Below are positions 60,740 to 64,000 of a stretch of DNA of 64,000 nucleotides, piece by piece; position 1 is the stretch's first letter, and each line of letters begins with the position of its first letter. The translations under genes and the position numbers were made by a program. The notes under the pieces are model-generated. The model searched no databases. It was not told where the DNA came from and saw nothing but the letters and a program-made list of their open reading frames with translations. This stretch comes from an uncultured Pseudomonadota bacterium (GTDB lineage: Bacteria; Pseudomonadota; Gammaproteobacteria; Steroidobacterales; Steroidobacteraceae), in NCBI GenBank assembly GCA_903862885.1, contig CAIOZU010000028.1:1-64000 (forward strand), in the 5' to 3' direction.

Positions 60740-62344
60740 TCAGGTATCGATGCCTTGTGAGCTCAAGTACTCGTCGTAGCCGCCATTGAAGTCTTTGATT
60801 TCGCCATTGGCGCGTAATTCGATAATACGGGTTGCTAGGCCACCGACAAATTCACGGTCATGCGAGACAAAAATCAGCGTGCCAGGGTACTTTTCTAAAC
60901 CAATTTGCAAGGACTCGATCGTCTCCATGTCCATGTGGTTAGTAGGTTCGTCCATTAACATCACATTCGGTCGGGTGAGCATGAGCTTGCCGTAAATCAT
61001 GCGACCTTTTTCGCCACCGGACAGCACTTTGACGGACTTTTTGGTCTCATCGCCTGAGAACAGCAGACGGCCTAAGGTCGCGCGCACGATTTGATCATCA
61101 TCGGCTTTGCCGGTGTAGGTTGACATCCAGCTGAATAAATCCGTTTTCTCCGCAAACTCGGCTTGCGGATCTTGCGGCATATAGCCGCGTTCTGCGTTCT
61201 CTACCCAGGTGATCGTGCCTTCGGTGGGCTGCAAATCACCCGCGAGTAAGCGGATCAGCGTGGTTTTGCCAATCCCGTTAGGTCCAATAATCGCGATGCG
61301 TTCGGCCGCCTCGATTTTAATATTGATATTGCGAAGGACAGGGGTTTCCGTACCAGGATAGGTGAATGCGACCTTGTCCACTGTGACCGCTGAGCGGTAT
61401 AGCTTCTTAGCTTGTTCGAAGCGAATGTAAGGGTTCTGCCGTGATGAGGGTTTAATTTCCTCAATTTTGATCTTTTCTAATTGCCGGCGACGGGATGTGG
61501 CTTGGCGTGCTTTGGATGCATTAGCCGAAAAGCGCCGGACAAATTCTTGGAGATCAGAAATTTTATCTTTTGCCTTAGCATTGGCGGATTCCACGCGTTG
61601 TCTCGCTTGCACCGAGGCCAACATAAAATCGTCATAATTGCCTGGATAGATCTTCACTTGCTGATAATCAAGATCTGCCACATGCGTACATACTTGATTC
61701 AAAAAGTGACGATCATGGCTAATGATCACCATGGTGGCGTCATACTCGTTAAGAACGCCTTCAAGCCACCGAATCGAGTGAATATCTAAGTTGTTGGTTG
61801 GTTCATCGAGTAACAAGACGTCTGGCTTTGAAAATAAAGCCTGGACCAATAAGACACGTAATTTAAGTCCCGGCGGCACTTCTCGCATCGGGACGTTATG
61901 TAAGGTCTCACCGATACCCGCATCAATCAACAGACTCCCGGCACGGGCCTCTGCGTTATAACCACCGTACTCTGCAAACTTTGCCTCGAGCTCGGCGGCT
62001 CTCATGTAGTCGTCGTCGGTGGCATCTAGGTTGGCGTAAATCTGATCACGCTGCTGCATGGCTTGCCACATCTCGGTGTGGCCTTGCATCACTACATCGA
62101 GTACGCGCTGATCCTCGTATCCGAACTGGTTTTGGCTTAATTTGCCAAGTCGCAGACCCGCCTGAAGCATGACATCGCCCGCGCTGGCCTCTAGGTCACT
62201 CCCCAATACTTTCATGAGGGTAGATTTGCCACACCCATTGGCGCCGATTAGGCCATAGCGGTTGCCATCCACAAATTTGACAGTGACTTGTTCGAACAGC
62301 GGTTTGGCACCGAACTGGATGGCCAGATTAGACGTCGCGAGCAT
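60740..62344 (-). CDS. ybiT: ABC-F family ATPase YbiT
   Basis: A 534-residue protein with two ATPase domains and no membrane part. GLIGANGCGKSTLMKVL and IIGPNGIGKTTLIRLLA are the Walker A loops. The first domain has a changed signature (PPGLKLRVLL) while the second has LSGGEKGRM, exactly as in YbiT. The linker SANASKARQATSRRRQLEKI is the P-site tRNA interaction motif region. ABC-F proteins bind ribosomes and ease stalled translation. It converges with the FAH gene. Confidence 0.93.
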   Translation of the reverse strand: MLATSNLAIQFGAKPLFEQVTVKFVDGNRYGLIGANGCGKSTLMKVLGSDLEASAGDVMLQAGLRLGKLSQNQFGYEDQRVLDVVMQGHTEMWQAMQQRDQIYANLDATDDDYMRAAELEAKFAEYGGYNAEARAGSLLIDAGIGETLHNVPMREVPPGLKLRVLLVQALFSKPDVLLLDEPTNNLDIHSIRWLEGVLNEYDATMVIISHDRHFLNQVCTHVADLDYQQVKIYPGNYDDFMLASVQARQRVESANAKAKDKISDLQEFVRRFSANASKARQATSRRRQLEKIKIEEIKPSSRQNPYIRFEQAKKLYRSAVTVDKVAFTYPGTETPVLRNINIKIEAAERIAIIGPNGIGKTTLIRLLAGDLQPTEGTITWVENAERGYMPQDPQAEFAEKTDLFSWMSTYTGKADDDQIVRATLGRLLFSGDETKKSVKVLSGGEKGRMIYGKLMLTRPNVMLMDEPTNHMDMETIESLQIGLEKYPGTLIFVSHDREFVGGLATRIIELRANGEIKDFNGGYDEYLSSQGIDT

Positions 62345-62550
62345 GAAGATTCAATCCAATGTCAGTAAAACGGGGCACCTCGGAGAGATGCTCAAACCAC
62401 GGGGCGCGACAACTGCCTCAGAGAGCGGCGAGTGTTGGCTAGGTGACCTATTTGGGGCCCCGGGGCGCGCATTCTAGCCGACCGGAGGGGTTTCGTCGCG
62501 ATTCTTCCGTGTGGTGGGCGGTGGTCTTCACGACTCAGCTCAGACACACT

Positions 62551-63300
62551 ATGTTGATGACACGGCCCCCTCGTCTGCCAGCCGCCACCAGCCCCCGACA
62601 TGGGGTTGCCCGTGTGATTTCTAAAGAGGGCAGGGGATCGCGGAGTCAGGCCACGCGTTGGGTACTGGAAGGTCGGGTGCGGGTGAATGGCGTTGCGGTT
62701 CGTGATCCCGATTTCTCGACCCGCCAGGGTATTGATCGCATTGAAATTGATGGCGAGATCGTTCAGACGGCGGCACGTCGTGTGCTGATGCTGAACAAGC
62801 CGAGGGGGCTTTTGACTACCACGTCAGATGAGAAAGGACGGGATACGGTGTATCGCTGTTTTGATGGGGTCGAGTTGCCATGGCTTGCGCCTGTGGGCCG
62901 TTTGGATAAAGCAAGTGAAGGGCTTTTATTGTTCAGTAATGATCCTGCGTGGGCGGCTCAGGTGACTGATCCTGAGCAGGGACCTGTGAAGACTTATCAC
63001 GTGCAGGTGAATGCTTTGGCCAGCGATGATTTATTGCAACGGTTGGTGAGTGGGGTGTGGGTAGATGAGGAGCGCTTGGCAGTCAAGTCGGCACGGCGTC
63101 TTCGAGAGGGTCAAAAAAATGCGTGGCTTGAGTTGGTATTAGAGGAAGGGCGTAATCGTCAGATTAGGCGTTTGCTCAGTGCGTGTGATGTGGAAGTGAT
63201 GCGATTAATTCGGATTTCGGTGGGTAGTTTGGTTCTGGGGGATTTAAAAAAAGGTGTTTGGCGTTGGTTGAGTGAATCGGAAGTGGCCGAGTTGCTTTGA
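62551..63300 (+). CDS. Pseudouridine synthase, RsuA/RluE type
   Basis: About 249 residues from ATG 62551 (62557 also possible). VARVISKEGRGSRSQATRWV is a divergent S4 RNA-binding domain and LAPVGRLDKASEGLLLFSND holds the catalytic aspartate. EEGRNRQIRRLLSACDVEVM is the closing motif. It converts a uridine in rRNA (or possibly tRNA) to pseudouridine; the site is not predicted. The frame before 62551 crosses the divergent promoter gap with ybiT and has no match. Confidence 0.88.
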   Translation: MLMTRPPRLPAATSPRHGVARVISKEGRGSRSQATRWVLEGRVRVNGVAVRDPDFSTRQGIDRIEIDGEIVQTAARRVLMLNKPRGLLTTTSDEKGRDTVYRCFDGVELPWLAPVGRLDKASEGLLLFSNDPAWAAQVTDPEQGPVKTYHVQVNALASDDLLQRLVSGVWVDEERLAVKSARRLREGQKNAWLELVLEEGRNRQIRRLLSACDVEVMRLIRISVGSLVLGDLKKGVWRWLSESEVAELL

Positions 63301-64000
63301 TGAAGTGTCTTCCTCCGTTATTAACGGTGTCGGTTCATGAGCAGTTATTGCAGGCACGCTTGAACGGTGAGACGGTATGTCACTGTTCGGTCGACCTAGG
63401 TCTTTCGTTTGTATCCATTGATGTTGAAAGGGATGGTTGGATCTATGAAAACCGTAAATTCCCTTTTCTAGCGCGTTGTAAGGAGCGCACCATTTACTTT
63501 TGGTCGGCGCCTTCTTTTGAAGTGGTGTCCCGCTTTACACACGCATTGATCAAATTAGTCCCTACTGACTGGGGCCCACCGACGTTCGAAATTGATGGCA
63601 TTAAGATGTTGCCAACGGCGAAAGTGTCGCCGCTCGCGGATGCTGAACGCAAGGTGGCGCTGATCAAACCCTTTGCTAAGCGCATTCTCGATACCTGTGG
63701 TGGCTTGGGCTACTTTGCTCGGGCGGCGCTAAGTCAAGGTGCCTCGGCGATTCTCTCTTTTGAGAAAAACCCTGATGTCCTTTGGATTCGCGATCTTAAT
63801 GCTTGGTCACCTGACAGCCCCTGGGCGATAGCGGATCATCGTGCTTTGCAGCTCACGGTGGGGGACATCACGGAGCAACTGCCTTTAATGGCGGATGCCT
63901 CAGTGGAGGCGGTATTACACGACCCCCCCCGATTTGGCATCGCCGGGGAGTTGTATTCTCAAGAGTTTTATTACCAATTAGCGCGCGTGCTGGTGCATCG
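63300..64000 (+). CDS. SAM-dependent methyltransferase (runs off the right edge)
   Basis: Starts at ATG 63300, sharing its A with the pseudouridine synthase TGA, and stays open to the window end (about 233 residues). ILDTCGGLGYFARAALSQGA is the S-adenosylmethionine-binding loop and AVLHDPPRFGIAGELYSQEF carries a DPP(R/Y)-type catalytic motif, as in some RNA and small-molecule methyltransferases. The N-terminal 120 residues are of unknown type. Coupling to the synthase suggests a shared transcript. Partial, so the exact family is open. Confidence 0.75.
   Translation, partial: MKCLPPLLTVSVHEQLLQARLNGETVCHCSVDLGLSFVSIDVERDGWIYENRKFPFLARCKERTIYFWSAPSFEVVSRFTHALIKLVPTDWGPPTFEIDGIKMLPTAKVSPLADAERKVALIKPFAKRILDTCGGLGYFARAALSQGASAILSFEKNPDVLWIRDLNAWSPDSPWAIADHRALQLTVGDITEQLPLMADASVEAVLHDPPRFGIAGELYSQEFYYQLARVLVH

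Noticed and set aside
1-64000. tRNA, rRNA and riboswitch candidates
   Set aside because: No cloverleaf ends, rRNA blocks or known riboswitch cores were recognised by reading; a covariance-model scan was not possible.

Overview
The window looks like DNA of an aerobic Pseudomonadota bacterium, most likely a gammaproteobacterium. This is inferred from gene families: a YbiT-type ABC-F protein, HutD/Ves, a four-subunit sarcosine oxidase, a GcvA-type LysR regulator and a VirB system. No rRNA or tRNA gene and no CRISPR array was seen. Base composition looks moderately GC-rich by eye (not computed).

Positions 1-43,100 are a mosaic of catabolic and transport genes. The left edge holds the C-terminus of a transposase. 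Next come a HapK-like protein, an MHS-type transporter, a homocysteine S-methyltransferase coupled to a uracil-DNA glycosylase family protein, a FucP-type sugar transporter, an isolated lpxA-like gene, an O6-methylguanine-DNA methyltransferase, a Tat-exported molybdenum hydroxylase large subunit, a secreted amidohydrolase, and a large orphan secretin with Gly/Met repeats.

Two N-methyl/C1 clusters follow. The first (16.7-22.4 kb, minus strand) encodes a cysteine-desulfurase-like protein, two PYROXD2/CrtI-like FAD enzymes and a GcvT-fold protein, translationally overlapped in part. The second (26.9-39.1 kb) is divergent. On the minus strand it has tetR-soxB-soxD-soxA-soxG-lysR. On the plus strand it has a non-pyrrolysine MttB homologue, a dimethylglycine/sarcosine-dehydrogenase-like protein and an MFS transporter. 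Together these fit stepwise demethylation of a methylated amine, with methyl groups passed to tetrahydrofolate. The true substrate cannot be read from sequence. A GH3 glycosidase, a DUF1993 protein and a small anchored metalloprotease lie between the two clusters. After them come a cyclopropane synthase, a Tat-type aminotransferase, HutD and an EamA exporter.

Positions 43,220-59,949 are a plasmid backbone. They hold a complete virB2-virB11 set in canonical order (including a 46-residue VirB7-like lipoprotein gene), a DEDDh exonuclease and a zinc-cluster protein that both carry DUF5710-like segments, a MobA/MobL relaxase, an iteron-bearing noncoding region, repA, parA, parB, candidate parS sites, a KfrA-like gene with its own palindromic operator, and a DUF3293 gene. 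No virD4, virB1 or integrase is visible. The block may be a plasmid integrated into a chromosome, or the whole window may lie on a megaplasmid or chromid.

Positions 60,007-64,000 return to ordinary genes: an FAH-family hydrolase, ybiT, a pseudouridine synthase, and a methyltransferase that runs off the right edge. Starts were moved from the longest reading frame wherever an internal start had a better ribosome-binding site or family N-terminus.
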